32,571 nucleotides of DNA from a virus: positions 1 through 32,571 of IMG/VR virus record IMGVR_UViG_3300035670_005521. One strand, given 5' to 3'. Positions 31,987-32,571 of this stretch are shown here, in pieces. Below the pieces are notes generated by a model. It saw only the letters and a list, made by a program, of their open reading frames with translations, had not been told where the DNA came from and did not search any database. The translations under genes were made by a program, and so were the position numbers. Within the stretch, counting starts at the first letter, position 1, and each line of letters starts with the position of its first letter.

Positions 31987-32408
31987 AAACGCTTAACTTT
32001 GAAGCCATCAAGGTTGCGCTCAAGCAGGACAAAACTGGGTATGTCCTGACCCTGAGCATGCACCCTGATGACATTCCTGAGGAGCTGCTGAGAGATTTTG
32101 TTGGGGCTCGCTATCAGGTTGTCATGGTTCGGGTCAATGAGCATGAACAGCCATTGGACCGACAGGCTGAGTATGAAGGTGACAGGGCAGTTCGGATTGC
32201 CGGGTTGTTGTGCAGGGATCCGGCGTTTGCCGAGTTCTTGGTTGACACCGGAAACATGTTCCAAGCAAGCATCAATGAGGCGGCGACATGGCTTCGTGAT
32301 GAGCTTGGCCTTGACTCCCGCGCTGAACTAAAGGCGAACCATGAAGCACGCCTTCGGCTCGACACAATCTACAAGGAATTTGTGGCATGGAAGCAGGAAA
32401 GAAGCTAG
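31983..32408 (+). CDS. Unrecognised conserved-looking phage protein of the recombination operon
   Basis: A 141-residue protein starting at TTG 31983, chosen because it overlaps the previous stop as TTGA and the frame has no earlier ATG; the next ATG (LSMHPDD) would lose about 25 residues. The N-terminal half has KTGYVLTLSMHPDDIPEELL and a basic VGARYQVVMVRVNEHE strand. The C-terminal half is helical (FAEFLVDTGNMFQASINEA, LRDELGLDSRAELK). No family recognised. It overlaps the next gene by about 22 bases. Position suggests a role in DNA recombination or replication. Confidence 0.55.
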   Translation: MKTLNFEAIKVALKQDKTGYVLTLSMHPDDIPEELLRDFVGARYQVVMVRVNEHEQPLDRQAEYEGDRAVRIAGLLCRDPAFAEFLVDTGNMFQASINEAATWLRDELGLDSRAELKANHEARLRLDTIYKEFVAWKQERS

Positions 32409-32571
32409 TACCTTATTCGGTCTACATCTCTCAGGATCATTACGAAAAGCTGAGAGAGCTGGCCAAAGAGAGGAAGGCATCAAGCCTGATCCGGGATGCG
32501 ATCTCAAGCATCCTGGACGGGGGAGATGTTTTTACCGCTGGATACAACCGAGGTCTGAAGGACGCTGCCGA
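32387..32571 (+). CDS. Ribbon-helix-helix-like DNA-binding protein (3' partial)
   Basis: The ATG at 32387 (AAGGA upstream) opens a frame that runs to the window end. The first residues read MEAGKKLVPYSVYISQDHYE and KLRELAKERKASSLIRDAIS. This is the usual ribbon-helix-helix order: a short strand (YSVYIS), helix A, and a helix B with S-x-LIR-x-AI. Proteins of this type act as dimers on palindromic DNA. Inference: it could be the repressor for the dyad at 29803-29831, closing a feedback loop. The end of the gene is not in the window. Confidence 0.6.
   Translation, partial: MEAGKKLVPYSVYISQDHYEKLRELAKERKASSLIRDAISSILDGGDVFTAGYNRGLKDAA

Noticed and set aside
1-32571. tRNA genes, CRISPR arrays, insertion sequences or integrase/att sites
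   Set aside because: No cloverleaf-like segment, spaced repeat array, transposase or integrase motif was found; repeats seen are all within coding regions apart from the operator-like dyad.

Overview
The window is a continuous piece of a tailed double-stranded DNA phage genome (Caudoviricetes). The morphology genes look podovirus-like: an SU10-type head-to-tail adaptor, a P22 gp10-like tail nozzle (stabilization) protein, very large internal/ejection proteins, and no tape measure or tail-tube gene. The layout recalls HMO-2011-like and other environmental podoviruses, but that placement is from memory and was not searched. A Gram-negative host is inferred from the LPS-type sugar genes (an ADP-heptose epimerase, and heptosyltransferase-like and LPS-type glycosyltransferases). 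Portal, terminase and major capsid genes are not in the window and probably lie just upstream.

Layout. (1) 1-5965: the end of the adaptor gene, two paralogous Ser/Thr-rich structural proteins separated by a methyltransferase-DUF115 fusion, a repeat-rich tail protein, and a tail fibre ending in a peptidase S74 chaperone. (2) 5955-7232: an RCC1 beta-propeller on a tail-type N-terminus, probably a receptor-binding protein. (3) 7269-12518: a surface-glycan cassette with a sulfotransferase-TPR-GT9 fusion, a small unrecognised phage protein, a GT25, a GT32, an APS-kinase-like/nucleotidyltransferase fusion and an HldD-like epimerase. (4) 12472-13996: lysis genes (one-span membrane protein, holin, GH24 endolysin). 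(5) 13977-29483: nozzle protein, a second tail protein and four large virion proteins, ending with a 2068-residue polyvalent protein carrying ParB-like, HELLH and LPD38-like parts. All of these are on the + strand and almost every junction touches or overlaps, which suggests one long late operon.

(6) 29461-32571: a lone minus-strand rusA, a short divergent control region with a strong dyad and a sigma70-like promoter, then a rightward recombination operon: RecB/Cas4-like nuclease, small ORF, ERF annealing protein, a small protein with an SSB-like acidic tip, an unknown protein, and the start of a ribbon-helix-helix protein.

The most interesting part is the glycan cassette. The APS-kinase-like enzyme could make PAPS, the sulfotransferase domain of the fusion would use PAPS, and the HldD-like epimerase would make the ADP-heptose that GT9 enzymes use. 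Together with GT25, GT32 and the Maf-like DUF115 fusion, this looks like a phage-encoded system that either remodels the host LPS or decorates the phage's own tail. Base composition shifts sharply to AT-rich at about 6150 and returns gradually over about 8250-10200, so part of the cassette looks recently acquired. No tRNA, CRISPR, IS element or gene-free stretch over 300 bases was seen.
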